A model generated the notes under the pieces. That model ran no database searches, had not been told where the DNA came from, and saw only the letters and a program-made list of their open reading frames with translations. The position numbers were made by a program, and so were the translations under genes. This document shows, in pieces, positions 25,458-37,800 of a DNA stretch of 64,000 nt (positions within the stretch are counted from its first letter, which is position 1; each line of letters starts with the position of its first letter). This DNA is from Pyrocephalus nanus (Eukaryota; Chordata; Aves; Passeriformes; Tyrannidae): assembly GCA_038380795.1 (NCBI GenBank), contig CM076259.1:29866977-29930976 (forward strand), written 5' to 3'.

Positions 25458-27261
25458 AACTATCTCCATAGTCCTCTGGTTTTATTTTCCAACCTCTGTG
25501 GTCCTTAGACATACACTATTGTCCAGTGAGACTTTGAGATATGACTTGCAAGCAGAGCTGCCAAGTGAACATCTCAAGAAGACAGAAATAAGAGCAAAGA
25601 CTTTCTGCCTTGCACTTGTCCTGCCCTGAGGTTGGAGGGAGCCTGCATCCAACACAGATTTTTCAAGTCTCTCTGGGCTTTTTCTGCACTCCACTGCCAC
25701 ATCCAGGGACATCTTCTAGCCTCTGCTTGAAACATCCTAAAACTTTATCAAAAGGTTCAGGAAACTGTGCTGCGTGTGACAAATCCTGTTTATCTTGAAA
25801 TGCAAACCAAGTGAGACTGGTGTGGTTTCTCTTGCAAATATTTCCTACATGTCTGCTGTACTACTGCAATAGTAGGAGGATCCATAAATCAGGTGGTGCC
25901 AAACAAGCTGCAGAATGGTTTGCTCTGTCTTCTGTGATAGTGGGGTTAAGGATCATGTTTATCTCTAAATCTCCTTCTTAATTTAAATTGTGAAATTTCA
26001 TCCATTCGTCTTCCTTCTTTTTGTTTTCTCTTGGTGGAAGAATGAAAAGGAAAGTTGGTCTATCCCTCCAGCATTTTCAGTCCCTGCTATTGAATCAGAA
26101 CTTACAAAAATGACTTTAGGCTATCTACCACCATTAAAATAATAAATTTTCCTTTTTGTTGTCCCTTCTTTCCATCTCTTTACTGTGTTTATTTTGTGTA
26201 TTATTGCAAGGAAGCTATAGTGAAGGGATTACTGGCATCATATCTACAAGGCTGATTATGACACAGGTAATCTTCAGGTCCTGCAGAAAAAGATTTCACC
26301 ACAGTTAGAGTGGAGAGTGTGATCTATTCTGTCTCTTGCTCCTTTTATTTATTTTTTTTTTAGACAAATGCTGAAAAAAAAAAAGGTTGCATTCGTAATC
26401 ATGGGGAGAGAAGAACTGAGTTAGAAATGCTCTATTTTTGTCATGTTCCTTAAACCCTTTGATCCTTCCCATAGCCCCTTGATCCACCACTATGTCATCA
26501 CTTATTGAAATCATGGGGGTTTTTTATATCCCACAGCTGGATTCTGGGTTATTTCCAAAATGTCTTTGCTTCCTGCACACTGTGTTGGCTTTTCTTGAAT
26601 AATCTAACTCCTACCCCCAATGATGTATTTGGGATTTTTTTTTTTTTTCATGAAGGAAAAATATGTAAATCCTTACTTAGTCCCTGAGCATGGTCCTTGC
26701 TGTGCTAAAACAATGTATCATTGCAGTCGCTGTGTGCAGTGCTTTAGGTGGAATGTACTTCTGGAAGAGAAAGGTACCTGTACCATCTAACAACGCCTCT
26801 GAACCAAATAATGAAGAAGGGGATGCATTGGGAGACACAGGGAGATGCTGGAGTTATTTCAGTGGAGACAGAAAGCAGATGTACTGCAACAACCAGAAGG
26901 AAACAGCCCTGCTCATCTATCCCTTTGATTTTTTTCAAACACCGAAAATGTAATTTGCTCCTGAACATCCCCTTCTAGATTTCAAAAGTGGGATACACTC
27001 AGAAAAAACTTTGAAGCCAGTGCACAGGATACACTTGCACTAGGAAGTTTAGTGCACTGGAATGGTGAAATATGGGGAACACAGAAGCACAGCTAATTAT
27101 GCTCAAACATGTATCACCTGCTCCCTGTCAAGCACACACAGAAGTAGTGAAGGCAGCAGCATGGAAGAGCTGAGTAAACTCCTGGTGTCCTTTTTCTCAT
27201 AAAAATTTCTAACCCCATAGTGATGTCATAGGTGAAAAAGATGAGCCATCTTTGATCAAAC

Positions 27262-27805
27262 AGAATCACAGAATATGCTGAGTTGGAAGGGACCCATAAG
27301 GATCATCGTGTCCAACCCTTAGCCCTGCACAGGACCACCCCAAGAGTCACACCGTGTGCCTGGAAATATTGTTCAAACGCTTCTTGAACTCTGTCATGCT
27401 TGCTGTTGTGACCACTTCCCTGTGGAGCCTGTTCCAGCACCCAACCATCCCCTGAGTAAGGAACCTTTTTCTAATATCCAACTCAAACCTCACCTGACAA
27501 CTTCAGGCCATTCCCTTGGGTCCTGTCACCGGTCACCACAGAGAAGAGATCAGTGTCTATTCCTCCTCTTCCCCTCATGAGGAAGCTGTAGACTGCAATG
27601 AGGTCTCCTCTCAGTCTCCTTTTCTCCAGGATGAACAGACCAAGTGACCTCAGCTGTTCCTCATACAGCTTCCCCTCAAGGCCCTTCACCATCTTTGTTG
27701 CCCTCCTTTGGACTTTTTCCAAGAGCCTGATGTCTATTTTATATTGTAGAGACCAAAACTGCCACAATATTCAAGGTGAGGCTGCACCAGTGCAGAACAG
27801 TATCA
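27262..27805 (-). mobile_element. CR1 LINE 3' fragment, about 540 bp
   Basis: A long antisense CR1 piece of the subtype with tail cagaatcacagaatatgctg, then agttggaagggacccataag and gatcatcgtgtccaaccc. It continues through tgttgcctccttt-like sequence (tctttgttgccctcctttgg) to aggtgaggctgcaccagtgc. Its minus strand keeps a 94-codon frame (27483-27767) with the CR1-like string [20 protein letters not shown]. Confidence 0.92.
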
Positions 27806-27810
27806 CTCAA

Positions 27811-27951
27811 ACACATCCCTGGAAACATTCAAGACCAGGATGGACAGGGCTCTGAGCCACCAGATCCAGTTGCAGGTGTCCCTGCTCATTGCGGGAGGGG
27901 TGGACTAGATGACCTTCAATTTCCCCTTCTAATCGAAACTATTCTATGATA
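27811..27951 (+). mobile_element. CR1 3' tail fragment, opposite orientation
   Basis: A sense CR1 end: catccctggaaacattcaag, then ggggtggactagatgacctt and a terminal attctatgat. It abuts the antisense CR1 at 27262-27805, forming an inverted pair with both 3' ends pointing outward. Confidence 0.9.
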
Positions 27952-28104
27952 AGAAAGTCATTGGAGATGGTCAAAGAAAACAGTGGTGATATATTTCTGG
28001 CCACTGAACAGTTTGCTCATCGACGTGTGGAGTACCACACAGGACAATTGACTCTCATATTCTTTGCCTGCCCTCTGGTGGTGAATGGCTGCTGAATAAT
28101 TGTA

Positions 28105-28170
28105 TGCATATGTATCTATTTATATATACACATATATATATGTACATATGTATGTAGGTACATATGCGAT
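28105..28170. repeat. TA/TG-rich microsatellite
   Basis: Interleaved tatata, catatg and tgtatg units over about 65 bases. Degenerate simple repeat. Confidence 0.8.
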
Positions 28171-30807
28171 GACTTATACAGTATAAAGTGCTTACTTCTG
28201 AACTGTACCTTGAATTTGAATGTTACAGATACGAGCAATAGTTAATTATTGTCATTGGCTGTAGCTGTTTTTTTTAAGGCTGAAGATTTTCCTGTGTTTG
28301 TCTTAAAGATTAGCTCAGTTGACATATTTCAGAATGAGAATAATAGAAGTATAGTGAAATAATTGTTCCAGCTTGAGAGACCAGTGATGTCTTCTTGTGT
28401 CCTTTTCTTCTCTGTGAATAAACTCTGCTAAAACTGAGTGAGGTGCACAAAATCAAGGGCAACATGTTTTTTCAGAATCAGTTCTTATAAAGAATATGGG
28501 ACAGCATAAAGATAACTGCTGCAGCATGGATGTACCTTTCCCTGCATAATGCCCGTCTAGGATAGTGGGAGGGCACAGAGAGAAATAACTTTGGCGCCTT
28601 ACTTGGATAACAACCTGTGGTTATTCCCTCTGGTTCTTTCAATGGTGTTTGGGGAGCTAAGAGTTACATATTTGGCAGTACAGGCAATCACCTCCACAGG
28701 GAGCCCACACAAGTAGGTTAAACAAAAATTTTATTTCAACACAGTGTTCTTGGTACACGGTGCCAAGATTTCACAGACAGCTCAAAACAAGGATTGGCAA
28801 AGAATGCTGTCCTCCTGTGATGCTTTCTTATTGCAAACAGCCCTGAGTCACAAAATGCGTGTTCCGAGCCAAGTCTGACCTTGCTTTAAAATCAGAATTG
28901 TTCAGATTAACAGTTTTTAGCTTTTTCTGTTAAAGCAATAATGTACTAAACCGGGGCTCACATGCAGGGAAACATAAGCAATTTTTTATAGCACTAGACT
29001 ATCAGTGCGTGATTTAGCACCTCTGGTACAACAACAGAAGAAATATTTGATAAGCCATGGTTATTAAAGCAGTTAATTGCAGTACATCTGCCATCAGACA
29101 TTGTTCTGTGATGTTCGGACTGTGCATTTCTTCTGGTGAGAAAAGACCTCAAGGCTGGAGCTTCAGCTGTACTGAGTCTGTTTGCTGCCTCCTCTTCCTG
29201 CCCACATTTTTCTGGTGAGTGTGGAGAAAGGTCAGTTGGTTTCCTGCAGGATTTCGATATTTTGAAATACTATTTCAGTTCCAGCATTTGAATGAAAAAA
29301 TAAATAAAGGAGGAAATTGTATGTGGAGATTGGAGCTGAGACATCTGCCTCCAGGGTTGCTTTGGAATCGGTGACTGGAATAGCCCAGCAGATGGGCAGC
29401 TGAGGTGTCTGGGAAACAAACTGTCCACGAGCCAGACCATTTTCCACTTGAAAACTGCAGAACATTTGCAACTTGGCAAATTTTAACAACAATAGAAAAA
29501 ACAGGCTTCAGCACTTAATAAATGCCTTCTGCTCAAGACCAACTGGAATTTCATGCATTGTATTGTGGTTTCCATTTGGGCATCAGGCCTATGTGGATAT
29601 AACGTATTTGAGCACGGGCCCTTGGCCCTGAATCGATTTTTCCTGCGCTTCTCTACATATGTTAATGAACATGTTTCAGACATCTAGATTTGAGAAAATG
29701 AGTGTATTTATTTCAGCATCTGTTAGTTTTTTAACTGTGCCTGATGTTTGTGCTATCAAGTCTGGCTCCTGGACAGCCCCAAGTTGAGAACAGTTCATGG
29801 CAAAAAGAGAATTTAATTCCTTTGAATAAAATAATCGTAATGTGTCAATGAAAACAGGCAAAAGAGAACCAGCTGATAAAATTTTTCTTCATTTTCAAGT
29901 TATTCTAAACAGTTCCTGTGCAGAAAAGGAGACTGCATTGCACCAAGCAATGATAGAGTGAAGCAGATCAGGACTGATGTGGAGTCAGGAAACCAAGAAG
30001 AGAAATGCATGATCAGGATGTGTTGTGCAAGAACTTTTGTGGGTGGTCCTCACAGTCCCTCCACTGGGTCCTGTGCTTTTTAACAGAATTTAGGGATGCT
30101 CAGGGAAGGAAGGAGAAGCATGAGATGCTAACATCTGGAAATAGCATGAAGTCAGGCTTGGGAAGGATTGTGAAAAGCTCTAATGAATGAGGAAAAAGAT
30201 TGGTGAATGAAATTTAATACAAACAGCTGTAAAGTAACGAGCATCTGAGGAAAAGCATCAGGTGCTTCTTACACTGCAGAGAACATGGACCTGGTTTCAT
30301 CAGTTTAGGGAACTCTCTCCTGTGGTCATTACAGGAAGACTGGAGGAGTATCTGGGTATGGGATGAATACAGAAAAGCTTCCTCTGCTCACTTGTTTCAG
30401 CAGTTGCTGGCCTAGGAGCACTGTGTCTTGCTGCTCACCCAGCAGCTGCAGGAGGCTGGAGGAGAGGATTGCAAATTCCCAGGGTCTGGAAATGATCCTT
30501 AATGCAATGGCTGTCAGTGCATTTTGGGAGATCTGCTTCAACTCCATGTGCTAATACAACCTACCTGTACATCAAGCTCTCTATATTCTACAGCAATCCT
30601 ATAGCTCTTCTTCAGGCTGAGTTTTATCTGTAAGAGCTTTATCTAACACCATCATTTCACAAAGCTTTAGTTTGTGTATGAAGAGCTGCAGTTTCTCTGC
30701 CTTCTCCCATGTATTCTTTTATTTTGATTATTTTCTACAACTACCTGAAAGACGGGTGTATCCATGTAGGGGTCAGTCTCTTCTCCCACATAAAAAAAAA
30801 AAAAAAT

Positions 30808-31072
30808 AGGACAAGAGGAAACAGCCTCAAGTTGTACAAGGGGAGGTTTGGATAGACTGGAAAAATTTCTTCATTGAAAGGATTGTCAAGTATTGGAACC
30901 GGGAAGCAGTGGAGTCACCATTCCTGGAGGTATTTAAAAGACATAGAGGTGTGGCACCTGGAGACATGGCTTAGTGGTAGACTTGGCAGAGCTGGGTTAA
31001 TGGTAGGACTTGACTACCACAGAGTCTTTTCCAGCCTAAACAATTCTATGATATAATTCCTTTTTATGATTC
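30808..31072 (+). mobile_element. CR1 3' fragment
   Basis: Sense CR1: acaagaggaaacagcctcaa, then ggtttggatagactgg, ccattcctggaggtatttaa and the tail cctaaacaattctatgat. It is preceded by an A-run at about 30792-30805. Same subtype as the piece at 50752-51029. Confidence 0.92.
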
Positions 31073-34000
31073 AAACCATTATTTTAAACACAGATGAGGC
31101 TAGCGAGTAACACAGTAGGGCTTTCTGGCATGCCTGAAGAGGAAAGAAAGGATATGTGGCTACACCAGGAGGTAATCCTTAGCCCACCTTCACCAGTGAT
31201 ACAGCCAGCTGATGACCACTGTGTGGGAGTGTGTAGGTGAAGGGGGGTTTAAGAATCTGCCTGTGCATAGGCCCTTGCCAGACTATGCCCTTTTCATGGA
31301 TAGAAAGCAGCACGTTGATGTGATGTTTCGCATGCATTTATTTGACAGATTCTTTGCTGGTGTGAGGACAGGATTATAGAATTATCCTGGGATTACTTAC
31401 CTTCAGTTCTACTCCTGCCTTCACTCTGCTGTAATTCCATAACCCAGAGAAACATCTTCATATTTTCTAAAAAGAAATGTGCTATGGGGAGTGGTATTGC
31501 CCCCTCCTTGCATTAATATCTGCTGTCATAGGAAATTTTCCCAGACATCAGACCTTGCAGCTGTTTGGACACCCAACCACATGGTGGCTCCTCCATGTCT
31601 TCCCAGGGTTCTTCTGCATCTCATACCTTCTTTCCCTGACTGACCTGCCTCTAAATTAGTGTATAATCAAGCAAATATGTGAACAAGGGGCTCCACAGGT
31701 GCCTCATCTGCACAGAGAGCTGAAAAGTAAGCTGAGAAGTCAGCTGAAGGTAGATATACAAACAAGAATGAGATTTTCAGGTGGAGGGGTAGGTCTTCAA
31801 GGATCTTTATTGTCATGTTATAAATTGACTGCTGAAAATATTGTATGAAACATGAACTATATTCAGACAGTGTTTATTGCATATAAATACATCTTCTACA
31901 GTTCTCATGGATTTGCACAATTGTGTTAAAATTCACTCTTTAACATCAGTGGTAAAACCTCCAGCAATCATGTGGTAGATTGTTGTGGATAGTGATATCT
32001 ACAGTGTGCACTTCACTACCCAAGAATCCACCAAGTGCCTTGTCCACAGACAGCTGAGAAGTCTGATGTGGCGTTAAAAAAATTTACATTTGCTGCTTCC
32101 AGCCCACATCTTCCTCATTGCAACATCCAAACACTGGAGCAAACTAGGAGCAAACTAACAAAATTATAGGCTTATACAGTAATCGTAGTTAGAAGAAATC
32201 TCATGAGTGAACCTAAATCTATCTAAACAGAATAATGTCAGAAAAATATAAATATGTTTCATGGATTTCTAACAGTAGAGATGGTCACTCTCAGGGATGA
32301 GTCCTTGGCCTCTTCCTATTGAAATTAAGAGGAAAAAAAAATACCACTGGCTTCAAAGAGAATTAAGAATTATCCTGGGTTTACTAAAGTCATCAGTTAA
32401 TAGAACTTTGCTTCTCTTCTACCCTTTCCCACAGATTTACCATCTTATTTTCTAAAATAAATTCAAAGAATGTTGTTTATTTTAGAAGACTACAGGCTGA
32501 ATAAAAAAAAACTGTACAGAAGGATGGATTGAAATCCTCTTGTTTCAGTCATCTTCAGATGGAACATTCAGGTTGATTTACCTGCTGTGCTACGTAGCAG
32601 GGCAGCACTGGAAAATGTTTTTTACATGGGAAAAAAATGGAAAAGACATGAATTATGGAGAAATTGTTTGATTTTAAACTCAAAATTTGTACAAACCAAC
32701 CCAGATAATGTACCCCCCTAGAACTGTATACTGAGGTATATTGTGTCAGGATTCCCTGCCCCATGTCTCTTCCATAGGACTTTATTTCTGAATGAATTCT
32801 TGAACAGAGGGTGAGCAGAGGGCAGAAGGTGAAAGCTTTCCTAACCCTGTTTGACAGCTCAAGTGTTATATGAGCCTTTTAACAGATGTCATTCAAGGGC
32901 CAACTTCTCCCACCTTGAATATCTACTCCCATCACAAAATAAGCAAAAGCTCCTTTCACAAAACCAGGTGCCATAGAGTAAAATCTCATTATTGAATAAC
33001 ATTAATGCATTTCCCTTCTGGTTTTGCTTTTCAGATGTTTATACTCCAAACAGCTCCTGCTTTGACAGTGTACTTTTTATACTAGATACAGTAAAGAAAA
33101 TACTATGTTCCTCAGCTTTGTGATATCTGACTCATCTTGTTCCATAAAGATATTTGCAATATCCAAGGAATGTTTGCCAAGTGGTTGTTGACTCTTATTT
33201 ATTATCTAAATGGTAAAAATCTGCTTAGGTTGTTCTGATGAGAAGAGTTCAAACTGAGCTTGAGAAAGGTCACAGTGTCCACAATGAGCACCTTCTGGTG
33301 GTAATATTCATTGAATTAACATACCTGCTCTTCTCTTCAGCCTTGAAGAAGAGAGCATAATAATTCTCAGAAGTTTATTAGAAGTCAGATGTTGAACAGG
33401 AATAAAAAATCCAGAAGAGGAAGAGACCAACACCAAAATTATTTGACCTTGATGAAGTGTGCTCTGTGAGAAGTGCCTACATGCCAAATGTTGACCCTTT
33501 ACAGAAAGTTTTTTACCCACTGGGAGGCTTCCTTTATAGACAAATGCCTTAGAGAACACTTGGAGATTTGGAAGGAAAAAGCGTGATGGGTGTTAGGCCT
33601 TGCACTGCTTTAGTGATGTACTCTTTGTTCCATCAGCCCCACTTTTGCAGGAAAAAAGTGTATTTTATTAGTATTACTCAGCTAATGGAACTGCATTTCA
33701 ATTTTGCAATATCTTGGCATTCTGTTTTCATCTTGCTTTGGGATAAACACATAAGATATTTTGCAATTGGATCTGGATTTACAAAGATGACATATTTTGA
33801 CATTTTGAGCAGAATCTCATTTTGGCATTTGAAATAAATATTGATTCATACCAAACTGTTTCGATTCAAAACTGTCATTTCAGTTTGAAAATAGCATTAA
33901 ATTGGCATTTGCAGCTGAAACGTCAATTTAAAAGAGAATGTTTCAGCTTAAATTGACATACAGGAACAAAACATTTTGCTTCAGAATTTCCACCTGTGGG

Positions 34001-34663
34001 AGTGTAAAAATATTTTTTCTTAGTGTCCAAAACATTTTTTTCTCAATTGCAATGATTTTTATGAAACCAGACTTTCCTACAACAACAGGAAAACAATTAT
34101 TTAATGCAAAACAGTTAAATCATTTTAGCACTTGGCATTATTGTTCAAATCGAGGCCCAAGAGCAGCCAGACTTGTTTGTGCTCCCACGCAGACTGAGCT
34201 AAAATATTTGAGTTCATCCTTGTGACAGTTGCTCATGAAGAGCATCACCACCATCATCATTAGCATCGTTTTCCTCCCCAGTGGACCCCCTTCCAAAAAA
34301 AAAAAAAGCACACATACAGCTCTAAGCTGGTGCCCAGTTTCACAAGAGAAGATGGTCAGGATTCATCTGCCTGCTCAGGTTCACCCTCTGCAAGAGCCCA
34401 GAGGCGTCATTAATTATACTGCTTTTGGGTGGTTGGGAACTAAACGGAGAGTGAGCTCTGTTGGATTGGCTTTGAGGTGTCAGTCCCAATCTTACTAATT
34501 CTTTGCTGTGCTCTTCTCAAATGTCATCCTCTTCGAAACTTGTATCAGACTCCTTCATGCTCCCCAGCTCTTTAAAGGTTGCTTTTGTTAGTGTTCTCTT
34601 TGTGTCCCTCAGGACAGATTTCAGTTTCCTAGTCAGTACATCTGGCCAGTTGTGGCTGTAAAA

Positions 34664-34735
34664 CAGAAGAGAGGAGAGGAGAGGAGAGGACAGGACAGGA
34701 CAGGACAGGACAGGACAGGACAGGACAGGACAGGA
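34664..34735 (+). repeat. (GAGAG / CAGGA)n pentanucleotide array
   Basis: About three GAGAG-type units grade into ten or so perfect acagg units. The array ends directly at a CR1 tail fragment that itself begins caggagttgaac, so the array may have expanded from the CR1 sequence. Confidence 0.92.
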
Positions 34736-34801
34736 GTTGAACTAAATTGCCTTGAAACATCCCTTCCAACCCAAAACATTCTATGAATCTGTGATTCTAT
34801 G
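34734..34801 (+). mobile_element. CR1 3' tail fragment
   Basis: Sense CR1 tail: ttgaactaaattgccttgaa, then cccttccaacccaaaacatt and ctatgaatctgtgattctat. Severely 5' truncated and fused to the pentanucleotide array. Confidence 0.9.
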
Positions 34802-37800
34802 GTCTTATCTGCTAGTTAGCTGCACCTTGCTAGTCTATGGTTTGGCCAGCAACATGCAATTATTTGGGTGTTTACTGTATTTCCTGAATAAGAAAGAATC
34901 TTGAAGAATCTCCTTTTGCTAAGCTAAGTTCATAGCATGAAAGATCATAATAGAAGGAGAGCCTCAGTATCTTTGGGTAATCCCAGACTTTTGTCCATGC
35001 AGGATACCAGAATACTCCACCTGTAGGCTTATATATCTAAAGGTCAGCACAGAGCAATACAGTTTGTACTTTCATACACATGGTTCCTTCTATAAACACA
35101 ACAGCTACCCATCACATGGGGAGTGAAATCTCACTCATTAGAACTCCACAATGAATTCTGACTGACTTGCATGGACTCTGAGTCTCATCTCCAAAGTGAG
35201 ACCAACCCACAGGTCCTAGGGAGTCATTGAACTCTCTGTGTGACAGTTCTCTGTTGTGTCTTGAATTTAAAGAGAGAAATCGCTTTCTCCTTATCAGTAG
35301 CCTTTGAGGATGCTATGGGTGGGATTCCTCTGCCTGAGGATATTATCCAGCAGTGTTTGAGATGCCATGGTCTTCAGCTGCTGTTTCATCTACAGCCTTC
35401 CACAAATGTCTCTACAAACATAGTGCTCTGTGCTGAATCCCACTCACATGAGTGGGTTGGAAGGTACATATTAAGGTCACAGATCCTACCACAGGACAAA
35501 GTACAAGAGTCACCAGTGATACAGCCAAGAGATTTATCTTCTGGTAACTGAGGATGCACTCAGGTGTTCCTCATGCTTTGATGAACATTTTTATCAAGAT
35601 CCATCCAGAACCATCACTTCTCTTTGAAATAAGGTGTCCACCAAAGACAGCAGAGTCCAAAGCCACTCTTTCAAGGTTAAAGGATTTGATTCTTGAGAAT
35701 GAGGAGAACAGTTGTGACCTTCCTCTAGATTCCAGACCAGATGAATACTTCCAAATATAATTACTCCGAGATGGGGATCCCTATCATATTGCAGCAAGAA
35801 CCCTGTGGGACTGTCAGCTGTTTATGGTCCCAGACTTATAGGATCACACACTGAGTGAATAGACTATGGATCACTACATCTGAGATCTGTGGAAAGTATA
35901 CCTTTATTGCTATCAAGGAAAAACAAGGTTATTGTGGCATATTCCCTTTCACCATAATTGTATAAAATAGATTATCTGGAAAAATCACTGAACCAACAAG
36001 CAGGCATGTTGGGAATAAGTAGCTGCTGAGGACTTAATTGCCTCCATTGAAAGCTTCATGCACACAAGAAGGATTGAACTAGGACCATTGAAAAGATCCA
36101 GGTATGAATGCCTTACTGATTTTCCAGCTATTACCCATGGATTGAGCCAAGTTGGCTACTGAGGACCTTCTCTTCTCCACAATATATTACTAATCAGCCT
36201 GTGGATGATGTAACTACTAAACAGTTATGCATCAGTAGATGTGCAGATTTTGTCAAGCAGGGTTAACCCAAGTGAGAGATGCTTTTTGTCTCTAGCCTTG
36301 GATAACTAGCTGGTACTTTTAGGTGTAAATCAGCAGAGTGGTCTTCTGTGCCTTGGAGCTTATATTTAGTGTTCTCATATTGTGCTTATTGCAGGTCTCT
36401 GCAGATTGTGCCTCATATTTAAATACTTTTTGTTTATTTTATTTTTACTTTTCTAATGAGGAATTTCTGCCCAGGTCTTCGACAGGGAGAACCTCAAAAT
36501 TTAGAAATCTTTCAAGGGAGATAAACCAGCCTAGTAACACACCCTGAATCTTTGAAAGTTGTTGTTGGGGAGGAGGAACACAGCCAAAAGTTATCTCCTG
36601 GGTTTTATACACATGGGAAAATGAGATGGAGCTTTAGTCTTCATAGTAATCTATCAGCCTGAGATGGTGTATCTTAAGGGTTTGTAACCATCCTGTATCT
36701 AGGTACTCTGGGCTTTCATCCACCTCTCCTTTTTTCAAGAAAGTGGAAATTAAATATACATTAGTTCAGAGGAACTGAGCAGAAGCATTATTGATGTTTT
36801 TAGAGATACTATTAAGAAAACCTAACCGCACAACATTTTCAGGGGACACCACACATGTGCATGTGTGGGTGTGCATGCTTTCATGCCAGCCTTGCTCTGG
36901 TAACACCTCCTTGATCAGACACCTCAGGTTATGTTGTAATACTCCATGTAACTTTTGAATTCCACCCAAATCATCCTAAATCCATTATTTCTCATAACTG
37001 TGAATACCATGATGATGCATAACAGAGCTGTATCCTATTCCATGTCATGAGGTATGGGATTATACTAGGCAGGAGATATACATTACAGGAAAGCAACAAT
37101 AGGCAATTTGGATTTTTTCCAGGCTTGAACAGTTTTATCACTGTGTTTACCATGTACCGGTCTCTTCCTGGCACAGTGTATACCACCATTCAATGGACTG
37201 ATAATACACTGCAGGTAAACACAGTAATACTGTATGCCTTTCAGGAATTTATATGATACTAGGGCATAAATTTGCTAGGAAATCACCCAAAAAGGTTGGG
37301 TAATAGCCAACAAGGCTACTACTGTCTTTAGACAGCTTCACTGCTGTTCTGAACACATTTTGAATGAGACATTTTAGGATAATAATACAACATATTAAAA
37401 AAATAGAAAGGAAGAAAAACAAAGAAAAAAAGGGGAAAAAAGACACTAAAACCAGCAAAGTGCAGACACACAACATGCAAGCAGACACTAAGCAGAAGAG
37501 CTACATTGAGACTGTCCTACAGCTACTACCTCAGATCTAGGCCCTTTTGCCAAGGCTTTTTCAGCTTTCCTCCTTTTGAACTCTGCAATTTCTTCCGGGA
37601 GTAACCCATGAGCTCTATACCTGCAGTGAACAGGTAGGCCATTAGAGAAAGAACCAGTTCAGTTTCATCTGTAATAAAGAACAGACTGTAATGTAGACCA
37701 AGTGAAAGGTAAGTGTCTTCTGGTGAGAAAAAGGAAAACAAATATTGGTCCTGGTTCTGGTTTTATTTATTCCCATTTTGTATCCCTTCACCTTGACTTA

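Larger units (their letters stand above)
18700..27260. other. Intergenic region, no gene recognised
   Basis: About 8.5 kb without a supported gene and unusually poor in CR1. It contains an A-rich (CAAA)-like tract near 19800-19895, an AT-rich patch near 22320-22500, a possible isolated plus-strand exon at 22551-22653, two long A-runs at 24090-24149 and a G-rich tract at 25422-25457. ORFs up to 131 codons are scattered over both strands with no family resemblance. Confidence 0.5.

Noticed and set aside
26690..26953. Small membrane protein (hydrophobic N terminus, 87 codons)
   Set aside because: There is no homology I recognise; an overlapping ORF exists on the other strand, and the composition fits chance.
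27483..27767. A 94-codon minus-strand gene
   Set aside because: It lies inside an antisense CR1 copy and shows CR1-type peptide.
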